Shown one piece after another: positions 45,201 through 57,307 of a stretch of DNA of 63,873 nt (its first letter is position 1; each line of letters starts with the position of its first letter). The DNA comes from Micractinium sp. NFX-FRZ (lineage: Eukaryota > Chlorophyta > Trebouxiophyceae > Chlorellales > Chlorellaceae). The DNA lies in contig JAPTJF010000372.1 of the NCBI GenBank assembly GCA_029339195.1, positions 1-63,873 of the forward strand. Direction: 5' to 3'. A program made the position numbers and the translations under genes. The notes below the pieces were generated by a model. That model saw only the letters and a program-made list of their open reading frames with translations, was not told where the DNA came from and ran no database searches.

Positions 45201-45455
45201 AACGGCCAGCAGCATGGGGTTAGGCAGGAAGCTGGTGCTGGCCGGGTGGCGCCATTCAAGGGGACACATCTGCTCCTCAAGAGAGCCTGGCAGCGGGAAG
45301 CTGGTCAGCCAGCTTGCGTGGCCTGGGTGTCTGCTTGGTGTCCTGGACACCACACGTTGCAGCTGCTTGGTGGGCTGCGCCCTGCCAAGCAGACAACCGA
45401 CCCGCCTCTGTGGCGCCCTGCCTGCAGGTGCTCCGAAGACGAGTTCGGCTTGTGA
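39258..45455 (+). CDS. Large LRR-like, low-complexity protein, function unknown
   Basis: Thirteen exons encode 1178 residues: 39258-39618, 39826-40113, 40275-40553, 40726-40908, 41111-41300, 41496-42061, 42356-42539, 42787-42996, 43209-43295, 43610-43685, 43875-44532, 44730-45156, 45428-45455. I do not recognise the whole protein. Residues about 130-430 look like RI-type leucine-rich repeats: LTVHLDLSWHAVSAAQL, LEGLELQGCQL, LRRLVLADNPLLG, LRLLDIRRTGFSDAALGCL, LQAVELLGVESV. Then a Gly/Arg/Gln-rich stretch, an acidic DEEGGPYYYESGEDKDEY segment, a compact helical block (YSSLSDLDGYTSDKCMEHY, KVWKLADNYSDRKRW, DDLFEHLDALMRLKQ, GLRYHFPFPSREKKK), a Gln/Ala repeat and an acidic tail ending CSEDEFGL. 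Two introns need GC donors: 40909 (GCAAGC) and 42540 (GCAAGT). The helical block could be a new domain. Confidence 0.75.
44020..44150. repeat. CAG/GCG repeat coding Gln/Ala run
   Basis: CAGCAGGCGCAGCAG-type units encode a QQAQQ pattern in the LRR-like protein. The Q/A order is fairly regular, so the unit expanded as a block. Confidence 0.9.
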
Positions 45456-45954
45456 GGGTGGTGGTGCCTGCGCTCTCGAGCGGTCGCTGCCGGCGGCCAC
45501 CTGGTTACGACCGTCCTGGCAGTCGCCTGCGCTCTGCAGCTGGGAGTTGTGACTGCTTCCTCCTTCAGGCGGGACCCAGCACCTCGGGTGGTGCAGCGGG
45601 TGCTCTTGGGGTGGGGCCCCAGCACAGGATTCCATGAACTGTGCAGCACGTTAACCCCTCCTACCGCCTGCTGCTGGCTGCGCAGCCCATCTAGCCATGT
45701 TAGACCATCTAGCATGGGTTGGCGCTGCACTTTGAATGAAGAAGTATCTGTCACTTCTGCTGGATTCCACTTGGCCGCCCAGTCAGCAGCACCCACAGCA
45801 CGAGGCTTTCCGCGGGCATTGGGCCCCCCTGCGAGCACACACCCAACCAGCGCTCGGCCTAAGCTTGTGTTTGCTGGCAGCAGGAAGCCAACTCCTCATA
45901 TGCTTGCACACCCGCTCCGGAGCCCCTCAACACCCCCTCCCCCCGTCCCCCGCC
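45456..45954. other. Intergenic spacer
   Basis: About 500 bases lie between the LRR-like gene and the next hypothetical gene, same strand. Open frames at 45549-45950 are not conserved in any way I can see. Confidence 0.4.
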
Positions 45955-47147
45955 ATGTGCTTTTCAAGCGCCCACACACTTCCCGTTGCTGAGGACACCA
46001 CGTCCAGCGCGTTTGCAGGCCTGCAGTGCCCACTGGCACCGGTGCACGTCCCGCACCACAAGTGGGCGGGTGCACCCCTCGGCAGCGATTCCATACATTT
46101 GTTGCGGGGAGGTAAGACGTCGTGGTCACTTGCCGAGGCTTGAAACGAGTGTCGTCCTGCAGAGTGGAGGGAGCCCATGAGCACTGCTGGACGGTCCTGC
46201 CGACTAAGTGGTCCTATGAAACCCTTGCATGCTCCGCAGATGACTCCACGGCCTCCTCCACGGCGGTCTCGGACACTCAGCAGCCTGTGTGTGCAGCCCC
46301 TGAAGCGCCGCCCACAGCTGCCTCCAGTCAGCTGCCACCCGGCTGTGGCGACCGCGGCAGCGGGACCGCGGCCGTGCTCAAGGCGGCAGCCAAGCTCAAA
46401 CCAGCAGACATCATCCCTGTTGACAGTGGGTACTTGGTTGTGCGGCGGCGGCACACGCTCACACAGCAGCAGCAGCAGCAGCCGGGCGGGCGACACCCTC
46501 AGCCGTACCAGAATTCAGCGGCGCAGCCGCTCGCGCCGCCAGCAGCAGCTGCAGAGTGGGGCGCGGCGCAAGAGCAGCGCTACCAGCAGCAGCTAGCGCA
46601 CCTGCGGCTGCTGGTTTGTCTGCGTCGGTCACTGCGGCGCCGCATGCTGCAGGCAGCAGCACGTGCCGCAGTGCTGTCGCTGGGCCAAGGCATGCAGCTG
46701 GCTGTGAGGGCGGAGCCCCCGCCATCGCTGCGCAGCACAGCGCTGCCCTCGCTTGCGGCCCAGCCTGGGGCTGCCGCTGCGGGGCTGCCTGTCGGGCCGG
46801 CCGCCAGCCTTCGTGGTTCCTGGACTCCCCGGCAGTTGGGCTACGCCACGTTCCCAGCAGGTGCGCCCAATTGGGTCCCGCCGAATGGCGTTGCATCCCC
46901 GCCCGCTGGGTATGCTGATGGAGGCACGCCTGGCCCCCCTTGCCAGGCAGTGTCTGGCAGCAGCAGCAGCAGCAGGCCGTGTCGACAGCGAGGGCGTCTG
47001 TTAAAGGCAAACAGTCACCCAGGCGGCAAGCAGGCTGCTGCGCACGCTGCGCGATCTTTCAACACTGACTCGCAGCACAGCGCCTCCGCCTCTGCCTGGC
47101 CCTGCCCCGTTGGGGCACATCGGCCAATTGCTGCGTGGCCCACGTGA
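45955..47147 (+). CDS. Hypothetical Gln/Ala-rich protein
   Basis: Two exons are proposed, 354 residues in total: 45955-46111 (MCFSSAHTLPVAEDTTSSAF and on) and 46240-47147, joined in phase through GAG/GTAAGA and TCCGCAG. The product is rich in Ala, Pro, Gln and Ser. One basic helical segment (HLRLLVCLRRSLRRRMLQAA) looks membrane- or protein-binding, and IIPVDSGYLVVRRRHTL is the most ordered-looking stretch. No family is recognised. It could instead be a 3' part of a longer gene, or the last exon may continue past a further intron. The long open frame and clean splice pair are the main support. Confidence 0.4.
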
Positions 47148-47303
47148 CCCAGCCACCTCCTCACGTGAACAGCTACTGACTTCCCCCGCTTCCCTTGCTG
47201 CCCTCCATTCTTGCAGGCAGCTGCAGCCGTCCCCGCACCCGGACATCTGGGCGGGCCACTGGAGAACGGAGCACCACGCGGGCTGGGACGCGCGCCAGCA
47301 ACA

Positions 47304-47308
47304 TGTAA
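47304..47308 (+). terminator. TGTAA poly(A) signal, hypothetical gene
   Basis: TGTAA lies 157 bases after the stop codon at 47147. Assigned by position and motif only. Confidence 0.35.
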
Positions 47309-48279
47309 TGGCGCTGCATCTTGCCTGCCATCCTCGTGCCAGCAAAGCACCCAGCTCCCCTCCCTTAAAGCAGCATCCATGTCTAAATTTGTATGCATCA
47401 TCTAGAACGCGACGCCAGTCCGCTGCTGGCCCTCCTTTTAGGATCTCCCCCAGCTGTGTTGCCAGTCTTTGGGGAGCCTGAATGCCCTGGCGTGCCTCCT
47501 ACTCGTGCAGCATTGGCCATGCTCTGCAAGAAAACTCTCCCCTCCCAAAGCCCACCCCTCCAACCTGGGACGGCGGCTGAGGCATCGCATTGCATGTCCG
47601 CTCCTGCACCACAATCCACATGAGTTGTTTGCGACACCTTTTGCCTGTTTTCTGCCGTGCCCCTCAGTAGGGGGTCGTGTTTAGGTGTGCCCAATCCAGG
47701 TTGTTTTCTACAAATGCACGCCTGCCCACGTGACCAAGCGGATGCCCTGCCTTCATGCACCCACCTGGCCAATGTTGACAATCTCTGCCACACGCTCCTC
47801 GTGTTTTCAACCCTGCTTGGTTGCCAGGGCTCAGCTGCCCCTACCTCTTGCTGTCCTTGCCGTAAGCGAGCACCCTCTCCCCTGCACCCCTAGATTTTCA
47901 CGGCCACCCTGCCTCAACTTGCCACCCTGGGGTGCACGGCCCCACCCCACCCCAACAGCAGACTTGCGCCCTCACCAAAAACCGTCCTGCTCATGCCCTC
48001 TACTTTTACCAGACTACCTTCCGGACCCCTGCCCTGCCCTGCCCAGCCGAGCCGCATTAATTCACGCTCATTGGCATCGCAAGCAACTCTGCCGTGCCCA
48101 CCCCTCGACTGTGCTCTCCACCCGTCACTGCCGGGCTCCGCCCAACACACATTCGACCAGGCGCTGGCTCTGCACTGCCTTCCTATGCCGCCAGTAACAG
48201 GAGCCACTATCCCCCTCTCCCCCCGCTCCGCTGGTGATGCCCCCATTGGGGCCATGAGCAGGGCAGGCAGGTGTTGCAA

Positions 48280-48284
48280 TTACA
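48280..48284 (-). terminator. TGTAA poly(A) signal, golgin gene
   Basis: TTACA on the plus strand is TGTAA on the gene strand, about 67 bases after the golgin stop codon, a typical spacing for green algae. Confidence 0.45.
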
Positions 48285-48350
48285 TGAGAGAGGGCCAACT
48301 CTAGAGCAGCACGCCATACCCGGGGCGCACATGAGTCGTGCACCAAGGTG

Positions 48351-51300
48351 TCAGTGCCCGGGCAGCGTCAGCGCCCCCACAGTGTGGTGGCATTGCGTGA
48401 CATTATTCATGCTAACCATGAGCGAAAGGTGCAGCGCCACCAAATATGCCACCAGCAGCCCGGTGCGCACAGAGACGGCAGCGCTGCCGCTGCCTGCCGC
48501 GGCGGATGCCCGCCGCCCCACTGCTGCGCCGCCGCCCTTGCGCCCCGCGCTGGTGCTCAGCGGCAACCGCCGCAGGCTCTCCACATCCACTGGCAGCCCG
48601 CCCGCCTCTGCATGCTGGTTATGCCGCCCGCCGCCGCCGCCGCCGCTGTTGCTGCCGATGCCCAGGGAGGCCAGCACATCCGTGGTGCTGGGGATGGTGA
48701 ACCGCCCTCGCCCGCCCCGCTCGCTGCTGTGCAGCTGCGCGCGTAGCGAGGCCACCTGCCGCTCCAGCTGCTCCACCTGCAGCCCAGGGGCGGGCGCAAG
48801 GGAGGTGCCCCGGTGCAGCAGTCGGTGAGGTGGCCAGGTGACGAAAGGCGCAGGCAGAGCATGGGACGTGGCTCGTGCACGGGCTGGGGTGCGCAGCCCA
48901 CACTGTACCTGTTTTCTTGCTCCACAAAAGAGGGGTGCATCCAGAGTGGGACGGTCGGCCCAACAAGCTACCGTGGCAGGCAGGCAGGCAAGCAGGCACC
49001 CAACCCTGGCAGGCAGGCACCCCTGGAAGCACGTGTTGGCAGCAGTTTGCCCCCTCCACATCAGCGGCGGCAGCCCACCTTGGCGCGCGCAGACGCAGCC
49101 TCTGTCATAGCCACCTGTGTCGCATGCCGCGCATCCGCTGCCACATGTGCTTCCGGTGCGGATGCTTGATCACCGCCATTGTCATGCAGCACCGCCACGG
49201 TGGCTGCCGCCGTCGCCTCTGCTGCCGCAGCCTCCGCCACCTGCAGCCGCTCCTGCAGCTGCACCGCCTCTGCAGCCAGCACCGCCTCGCGCACAGAGTG
49301 GGACATCTCTGCCTGCTGCAGCGCCTGCTGGGCTTCCGCCAGCTGGCGCTCGGCTGCGCTGCCGCTGGCCTGCGCGTCCGCCAGCGCCGCCTGCGTGTCG
49401 CCCAGCTGCCGCTGCAGCCCGTCGCGCTGCACGCACGCGGCATCCAGCTTGCGGGCCAGAGCCTCAGCCTGCTCCTGCGCCCGCCCCGCGGACTCCTCTG
49501 CAGCATGCACCTCGGCGGCACGCGCACGCAGATCGCCCTCCCGCTGCTCCAGCCGCGCCTGCGCCTCCAGCAGGTTCCCCCGCAGCTCGGCAGCCGCCAG
49601 CTCAGCGTCATCCAGCCTGCGGGGCGAACAGGGTGGAAGGGGGCAGGCATGAGGGGTGCGCATGCTCAAACGCATGGGCGAGCAGGTCAGGGCAGGCAGG
49701 CAGGTCCAGCCCAACAGGTGGGCAGTGATGCGGTGATGCAAGGGAGGCACCCACACAGGCTGCTGGAGCAGTGGCACGAGAAGCACACAGGCACATAGGC
49801 ACACAGGCAGCCCAGGGCCGGCGGGTGCAGCCAGACAGGCAAGAAGGCCTGGCCAGCATATGCACGCCTGCCCGAAAAGGCTGCCTAACTAGCTGCCAGG
49901 CTGGCCGCTCACTTGGCCCGCAGCGTGTCCCGCTCCCCCTCCAGCTCCTCCTGTATCCTGCCCACCGCCGCCTGCACCGCCGCCTGGAACTGCTTGGCGC
50001 GCCGCTCCCCCTCAGCCCGCAGGTGCTCGCTGCAGGCGGGGCAGAGTGGGGCAGCGTGTTGAGGGGCGGGGCGGGGCGGGTGCCGAGCAGGGGAGCGGGT
50101 GGGATTGCAAGGAGGGTGGGATGCTCCTGCTAAAAGCGAGTGTGTCCCGGACGCACAGGAGGGGCTGGTGTGGGCCAGAATGGTCTGGCTTGCAAGCATG
50201 GGTGTGACGCCCACACGGAAGCTCTGACGCCAGCACTGCCCTCCCTGCCCTCTGGCTATGGCAGGCACGCCATGCGCAAGTGGCCGGCAGGGCAGCTGAG
50301 GCCCCACCTGAGGCCCTGCGCCTCAGCCCGCTGCTGCCGCTCCGCTTCGGCCAGCGCCGTGGCTGCGGAAGCCTCCACCTCCGCCTGCCGCCGTGCCCGC
50401 TCCGCCTCGTGCCGCGCCTGCTCCGCCGCTGCGCGCGCCTGCGCCTCCGCTGCCAGCTTTGCCGCCGCCTGTGTCTCCCGCTCCTTGGCTGCCTCTGCCT
50501 CCGACTGTTGGAAGGCATGTGCAAGAAGCAGGGAGCAGGGGGAATAAAGGTCAGCACAGGGGGGGATGCTGAGGAGAGGCAGGGCCTCAGGGGAGCCAGT
50601 CCCCGACTGCTCCGCTGGGTGGACATGGCAGCCAGCACGCCAGCAGGAAGCATGCAGCCAGCAGAGCAGTCCAGCGGGGCTAGAAGGTGGTGGGCATGGC
50701 ACAGCCGCTAGGGCTGGCCTGTGCGCCACCCAAACCAGGCAGCCCAATTAGAAGGCATCGACAAACAAATGTGCTGCGTGCCCCTGCAGCCAGCCCAGTG
50801 CCTGCTGTCCAGGTGTGCCCAGCCACCCCATTCCCCACAAGCACCGGCCCCCCGGCTGTTGCCCCCACTTTGCCCGCCCACAAACACCGCACCACCTGCA
50901 TGGCACATGCCCGGCCGCCCGCCTCACCTGGATGGCCGCCACCTTGAGCTGCAGCGCCTCGCGCTCCGCCGCCCCCAGCGCCCGCGCATCCTCCTGCTTC
51001 ACCTCCAGCGCGGCCCGTGCCTCCGCCAGCTCGCTTGCCAGCCGCGCCACCTGCTGCTGCGCCGCGCTGGCAGCCGCCGTTGCCGCTGCTGCCTTGTCCT
51101 TGCCTGCCGCCGCCGCCTTTTCGCTGGCCGCCAGCTGCCGCTGCAGCTTCACCTGCGCCGCGGCTGCCTGCTTTGCCTCCTTGGCCTCCCTTGCTGCCGC
51201 TTCCTTTGCCTCCTTTGCCTCCCTCGCTGCCGCTGCCTTTGCCTCACGCACCGCTGCCTGCAGCTGGGCACGCTCCTCATCCAATCGAGCCAGCCGCCGC

Positions 51301-52408
51301 TCTCGCTTCTCACCCTCCGCCTGCAGCCGTGCCAGGCGCTTCTCGAGCGCCTGCACCACTCGCTGCACCTGCGCCTGCTGCTGTGGGTTGGGCGCCGGTG
51401 CAGCGGAAACCGCCGTCTGCTGCTGCTGCTGAGGCTCTCCCTCAGGCGGTGACGCCGTCTGCTGCGCCTGCCCTGTCCCCTGCTCATCTGCCTGCTCTGC
51501 CACCAGCGCCGCCTCCTGCCCGTCCTGCTGCTGCCCATCCTGCTCCCGTGCAGCTGCATCGGCAGGCGGCTGGCCATGCCCACTGCCCTGGCTGCTGCTC
51601 TGCTCTGAAGCAAAAGGTGCTGCTGGTGCAGCCGATGCCGGCGTGGCGGCACGCTGCTGTGCAAGCTGCTGCAGCTGCCGCAGCAAGCCCACCGCCGGCT
51701 CCGCCTCGTCTTCACTGCTGGACCCCTCCGCCTCATCCTCATCCTCATCCTCATCCTCATCCTCATCCTCATCCTCATCCTCATCCTCATCATAACTGCG
51801 GCATGAGATATGGGTTAGGGCAGCAGGGAGGGCGGGCTCAGAGGAAAGGATGCATCAGCAAGCACCTGCGTGGGCAGCAGCAGCACATTGGCAAGGTTCT
51901 GGAAGCTCACGGCATGCATACATTGCCATGCAGCACTGCTGCACAGTTGGTGAGCCGACAGGGACAGTGGCAGGCGTCAAGCGGTGCACCCGCTTGGGGC
52001 TCACCTCTCGTCGCCATCTTCATCGTCGTCGCCGGCAGCCTCCAGAGCAAAGCCTCCAGACTCCCAGCCCAGCGACATGTCTGGCATGTCCTGCGCGTTC
52101 TCAGCCAGGGACAGTACGCACAAGAGAGGTCAGTTGCGCCGTGGCACACACCGCAGGCAGCGGCAGCTGGCGGTGGCGGCAACTTAGTCCCGCTGTTCCC
52201 ACGCTAAGCGCCCGCGCGCACCTTGTCCTCCTCGCCTCCACCTGCGACTCGGGCCTTGCTGGCCAAGCGCGCCTGCACCAGGGAGAAGGCAGCGCGGGTA
52301 TATATACTCCCCGCTCCGCCCTGCCTGGTACCGATGCTGCTGTGTGAAAGCAACTATTCCACGTACCACTTCACGAGCCTCAGACAGGGCGGAACGGAAC
52401 GCCTGCAT
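48351..52408 (-). CDS. Golgin (golgin-84/CASP type) with C-terminal membrane anchor
   Basis: Eight exons encode 774 residues: 52408-52367, 52272-52222, 52090-52005, 51795-50928, 50504-50308, 50029-49913, 49616-49079, 48776-48351. The N-terminus (MQAFRSALSEAREV) resembles an amphipathic helix and is followed by a strongly acidic region with a (DE)n run. About residues 180-640 are near-continuous coiled coil (QVQRVVQALEKRLARLQAEG; LDDAELAAAELRGNLLEAQA). Close to the C-terminus a single hydrophobic helix, VRTGLLVAYLVALHLSLMV, with its YLxxLHL pattern, resembles the tail anchors of golgin-84 and CASP, which tether vesicles at the Golgi. A short lumenal tail ends the protein. The golgin-84 versus CASP choice is not settled. 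Alternative reading: another tail-anchored coiled-coil protein. An intron-1 GTATATATAC palindrome lies at 52299-52308. Confidence 0.82.
51731..51790. repeat. (CCTCAT)10 coding an Asp-Glu run
   Basis: Ten perfect hexamers read GATGAG on the gene strand and encode alternating Asp-Glu in the golgin N-terminal region, directly at an exon start. Confidence 0.95.
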
Positions 52409-53107
52409 AGTGGGTCCCTTGTGAGGCGCAGCAAGCCAGAACGGCCGTCTTTACTGCTGCGCTGGTGCCAAGATTTATGTGAAGCGAAAGGCCGCTCCAA
52501 CAGACACGCAGGTACAGACCAGCCATGAAATTTCAGGGAGGCAGTGCTTTGCTGACGGGACGGCCGCGGCACTCCCAGTCTGGGGCTGAAGCCGTGCAGG
52601 AGCATGGACTGCCCCCTGCCAAGGAACACTGTGCTGTTGATGAATGACATGCACATTCCCTGGTAGGCAGTCTTGTTCAGCGCCTTGCAGCGCTCTCCTG
52701 CCTATGCCAGCCACGCCCGTCACTATGCCGCCACCCCGGCCAAGTGCCAGCCTCCCGCTACTGGTGTTTATGTCAAAAGAAGTCTCTGTGCAAGCACCAG
52801 GTCACACAAGTCATAGAAGAGAGTCTACTCTACAGCTGGCTGACAGTGGGTGACAGTGAACGCGCCAGGAAGCTGCAACAAAGCGCGCGCGGCACAGGCG
52901 CTCACGCGGCGCGTTGAACCGAGCATAAACCCGGGGGGCCACGCTAATTGCGCATCCTGTGAGCAGCACGCTTCTTAGTGATCGCCTCGCACCCCGCACC
53001 TCGCACCTGCGCCTCACCCGGTGCCTCCAGCCCCGTGCTCGCTGTCCCGGTACCCCATCCCAGCCTTCCCGCAAGCCATACTGGCCAATCCCAGCGTATC
53101 CTTAGCC
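52409..53107. promoter_or_regulatory. Divergent promoter region, golgin and KRE6-like gene
   Basis: 699 bases between outward-facing starts. A TATA-like CATAAA lies at about 52923, 185 bases before the KRE6-like ATG. Both products work in the secretory pathway, so joint control is conceivable. Short open frames here are not convincing. Confidence 0.45.
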
Positions 53108-56100
53108 ATGCGGCGTTGGAGGGGTGGCTCTGGCGCAGCCATTTTGCTGCTTTGTGAGTCGTGGCCCTGGGGCCGTGTTTCGAACAGGGACGCTTATGTT
53201 GTGTTTGTGACGGGCTGTGATGCGGGAATGGCCGGGGTGTTGCGCCGTGCGCACAGCCTCAAAGTGTGAGGCCTTGCCGCCGCCTCCCCTGCTCACCGCA
53301 GGCGCTGTGGCCGCATCGCTGGCGAGCAGTGCTGCCGCAGCCAGGCGGCTCAGCCAGGCCCCTAGCCAGGCCCCTGCCGCCACGGGAGGCAACTGCGGGG
53401 CGCAGCTGGCGGGCCTGGCGGGCGCGGACGCCAAGTGGGTGGACCCCGCCACCCCCGCCACCGCCTGCACCATCCAGCGCTGCACCGACAACAACCACAC
53501 CGTGTGCATGAGCCAGAACCCGCAGAGCACCATGCAGGTGGGGTGCCCCGCTGCTTATACGCTGGGATGCACGCTTCAGTCACTGCCTACTTGATGCCCC
53601 TGCACTCCGGCACACCACCTTTGCACGGTCAGCGGCCAACTTGCATTCTTCCTGGCACCTCTTCTCCCGGCCTTCGCCCCCCGCCTGCAGCTGGTGTTCA
53701 GCGACGAGTTTGACACCGATGGGCGCTCCTTTGGCGTGGAGGCCAACGACTCGCGCTGGACGGCTGACAACATGTGGTACGAGGGCACCCAGGACTTTGA
53801 GAACTACCGCTCCGAGCAGGTGGGAAGGGGCGCCCGCAGCTGGCGGGAGCAGGGTGGCAAACATGCATAGTCGCGTGCGCGCTAGCAGTGCGTGCATTGG
53901 TGGAGTGCATGGTGCTGGCAAGCATGGCTCCCCCTTTCCTGCGCACGGCCTTCCCTGCTGCCCATTCCAGCAAGCTGAGCACGCAGTCACTGCCCTCCTC
54001 CCTGTATCAATGTTGCGCAGGTCAACACCAGTGGTGGCGCTGCCACGATCAAGATGGAGAGGAAGGAGAGCTGGGCGTACGTGCAGCGGTACACCGGCGA
54101 GGTGTGGAACGTCACCAAGAACTACACCTCTGGGTTCTTCTCCTCCTGGAACAAGTTCTGCTACACGGGCGGCTACATCGAGGCGGGGCTGCAGTTCCCC
54201 GGCGACGACTACATCTCCGGCTTCTGTGAGTGGCGGGGAAGGCGCTGTGCCTGGCGATGCACCTGCATTGTCCGCTGGCATTGCCCCAGCGCTCCGGGCA
54301 GCCACGTTGTTTTCACAAGGTCATAGCATCCTCCGCCCGCTCCCCATGCTGTGCTGTCGCCCAAGTTGCATGCCTACCACTCACCCCATCTTATTCCGAT
54401 CCTTCATTTCTTTCAGGGCCTGCCTTCTGGCTGATGGGCAACCTGGCGCGCCCCGGCTACACGTACAGCACCGGCGGCATGTGGCCCTACACCTACAACA
54501 GCTGCGGAGGCGGCACTGCCGGCCTGGACAAGAAGGGAGCCAACAAGCCGCAGCTGATCACCGCGTGCGCCGACCCCCCCGGCTTCAACCGCTCCCTGTA
54601 CGGCCTGCAGCCCGGCGTGGGGCGGGGCGCACCCGAGATCGACATGGTGGAGATGAAGTGAGTGCTGTGCCCTGCTGCCTGCCATTCCTGCTGAGGGTGA
54701 GTGAGTGATTTGTCTCAGTTCGTGCCTGGAAATGGCAAAAGGGCGGGCACAGGCGTAGTGAGTGGCAGGGACAGGGCAGGCGGGGTCATAGGGGACGGCA
54801 TGCCCACCACCTCAATGCCTAGGTGTGCAGCCGCTTCTGTCTGTCCGCTCTACTGCTGCTTGCTCTGACCTGCTCAGTGGGGCCCCCAGTATGTTCAAGC
54901 CCCTCGTGTTGCTCCCCTCCTGGCCGTGCTGCCTGCCCGCAGGGTGCCCCCCAGCATCAACGAGCAGACCGGCCAGCCCATCCCTCTGGGCCTGCCTCGC
55001 GGCGGCCTGCCCGGCCAGCACCCCGCGGCCTTCAACTCCATGACCCTGCAGCTGGGCCCGCTGCTGCCCAACGGCACCACGTGGATGGACCCTTTCAACC
55101 AGAGCCCACAAGGCCCCCTGGGCCCTGGTGAGTGTGCAGCGGGCTTGCACCGGCGTCAATGGGGGAGGTGGTGGGGCGGCCCCAGCGCTGTGCACAGTTT
55201 CAGGTTCAGGCTCCACCTGCCGGGCTGGTCTGACCCGCATGTGCCCTCCTCCCCCACGCGCAGGCATGTACCTGCCCCAGGACGCCATGCAGCCCGGCGC
55301 CCCGCTCGGTGAGTGGAGCAGTGCAGCAAGGACAGCAGGCTGCTGTGCGCCTGCCTGCTGGCCACGCAAGCAAAGCCGGGCTCGTGGTGCTGCCCATCTG
55401 CTTGCTGCCGTGGTTTTTGCACCGCTTCCCGCTCCTCGATCAAGCCTCTCACACTGCCTGCCGCTGTGCCCCCTCCTCCCGCCGCCGCCGCTGCTGCAGA
55501 GGGCATGTTCACCCACTCCACCTACTGGGAGGGAGACTTCTCCCACGGCATGATCCCCAAGCTGCGGGAGGCGCAGGCCGAGCAGGGCTTTGACGAGGGC
55601 GAGTACAGCAACCGGTGAGTGCCGGGGGGCCAGGGCAGGCAGGCAGGCGAGGCGATGCGGGTGGCAGGGTGGGGTGGTTGAGTGTGCGCGTGCGGCGTGA
55701 AGGCGGGTGTGTGCGGGGGCAGGCAGTTGGGGAGTGATGGGCCCCCCGAGTTGAGGAACTTCCTGCACGTGTTGTGGCAATTTTTCATTTGTGCCTTGCT
55801 CATGCTGACCCCCACTTGGGCTGCCGCCATGACCCTTCCCTGCCTGCCTGCAGCCTGATGAACATCCGGCCGGGCAACGTGGTCCAGGACTCGGTGTCCG
55901 TCATGGCCACCCTCAGCCCCAGCTTCTACAACAGCTACCACAAGTTTGGGCTGGACTGGAAGCCGCGCGAGTACATCCGCTGGTACATCGACGACCAGAT
56001 TGTGTACGGTGCGTGGGGGAGCAGTGCGGGCAGGGGTGAGGCAGCCGGAGGCAGGGAGAGCGCCCTGCACCACAGCTGTCCGCAGCACCGGTGCGTGCCA

Positions 56101-57267
56101 AACCCAGCAGGCACACTCAACAACTGTGTATCTAACCTGCCGCCCCCCATCTGCCACCCCCCCACTGCAGAGGTGAACAAGGAGGCGGTTCGTGCGCAGA
56201 GCAACGGCACGTATGAGACCCTTGAGCGCCTGATTCCAGTGGAGGCCATGTTCATCATCTTTAACTTTGCCATGTCAGGCGCGTGCTGTGCCATGCTGCA
56301 CACAGAACGTAGGGGTCAGGCTTTGACAGGCGCCAGTGGCGCCAAGCATTGGTGCCAGCAGCAGTGTACATGCGTTGCAAGCGGGGTGCCTTGTGTGTGC
56401 GGGGTGCCTGGTGTGTTGCCACGGCTGGAGCTTTGCTGACCCCTCCCCCCGCTTCCCACCCTGCCTGGCGTGCAGACAACTTCACCAAGGTTGACCTCGA
56501 CCGCCTCGGCTTCCCAGCAGACTACAAGGTGAGTGACGCGCTGCAGCCCTGCCAGGCCCCCCGCTGCTGCCTCCCTGCTGCGCCTGGCAACGCTGTTTTG
56601 GCGGTGACATGGAGCGGGGCACTTCTGTTTGCCCCGCTGACCGGGTCGCTCCCTCTGCCCCTCCCCTCCCTTGCCTCCCCGCAGGTCGACTATGTGCGTG
56701 TGTACCAGGAGAAGGAGTCGGTCAACGTGGGGTGCAGCCCCAAGGAGTACCCCACCGAGCAGTACATCGCCTGGTGAGCGGGGCTGGGTGGCATGCTAGT
56801 AGAATGCACATGTGTGCGTGCGCTGCAGCCTGTCCCGCGCTGCCTGCCTGCTCTCTGAAGTTTGCCGACCGCAGCATGGGGAGAGGTTGCTGCTTACCGC
56901 CCCGCCCCGCGCTGCCCCTGCCTCCTCCCCCCTCCCGCAGCAAGCACGACACGTATGTGCACACCAAGGAGGACTACTCCCGCATCCCCGCCGTCTGCCA
57001 GAAGCTGCCCTACTGCAAGAGCCAGGTCAACGTGGAGTTCCAGGGCGGCGACCTGCTCAACGCCACCGGCTCCCCGCTGCAGTTCCTCAACGTCACCACA
57101 TCCCAGGACTGCTGCCAGCTGTGCGCCAAGGAGCCCAAGTGCGGCGCCTGGACCTGGAACCCGCGCTACAACTATGTCTGCCTGCTCAAGGTGGGGTTGG
57201 GGCGAAAGTGAGAAGCAGGCGGGAATGCAGGCGCACACTGCACCAATGGGGCTGGCGTCTGCTGGGC

Positions 57268-57307
<40 letters not shown>

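Larger units (their letters stand above)
47148..48350. other. Convergent intergenic region
   Basis: 1.2 kb with lower GC and many C-rich runs, between the hypothetical gene and the golgin gene. It holds two candidate poly(A) motifs, one per strand. No convincing gene is seen. Confidence 0.5.

Noticed and set aside
51017..52207. 396-codon plus-strand open frame
   Set aside because: Antisense to the golgin coiled-coil exon; Pro/Ala/His-rich shadow of a heptad repeat.
52299..52308. GTATATATAC as a TATA box
   Set aside because: It lies inside intron 1 of the golgin gene, downstream of its start, and is a plain palindrome; no transcript start is implied.
53108..53278. Unspliced start of KRE6-like copy A (MRRWRGG... 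read through)
   Set aside because: Read-through destroys the hydrophobic core; splicing at 53153 gives a signal peptide that matches copy B exon for exon.
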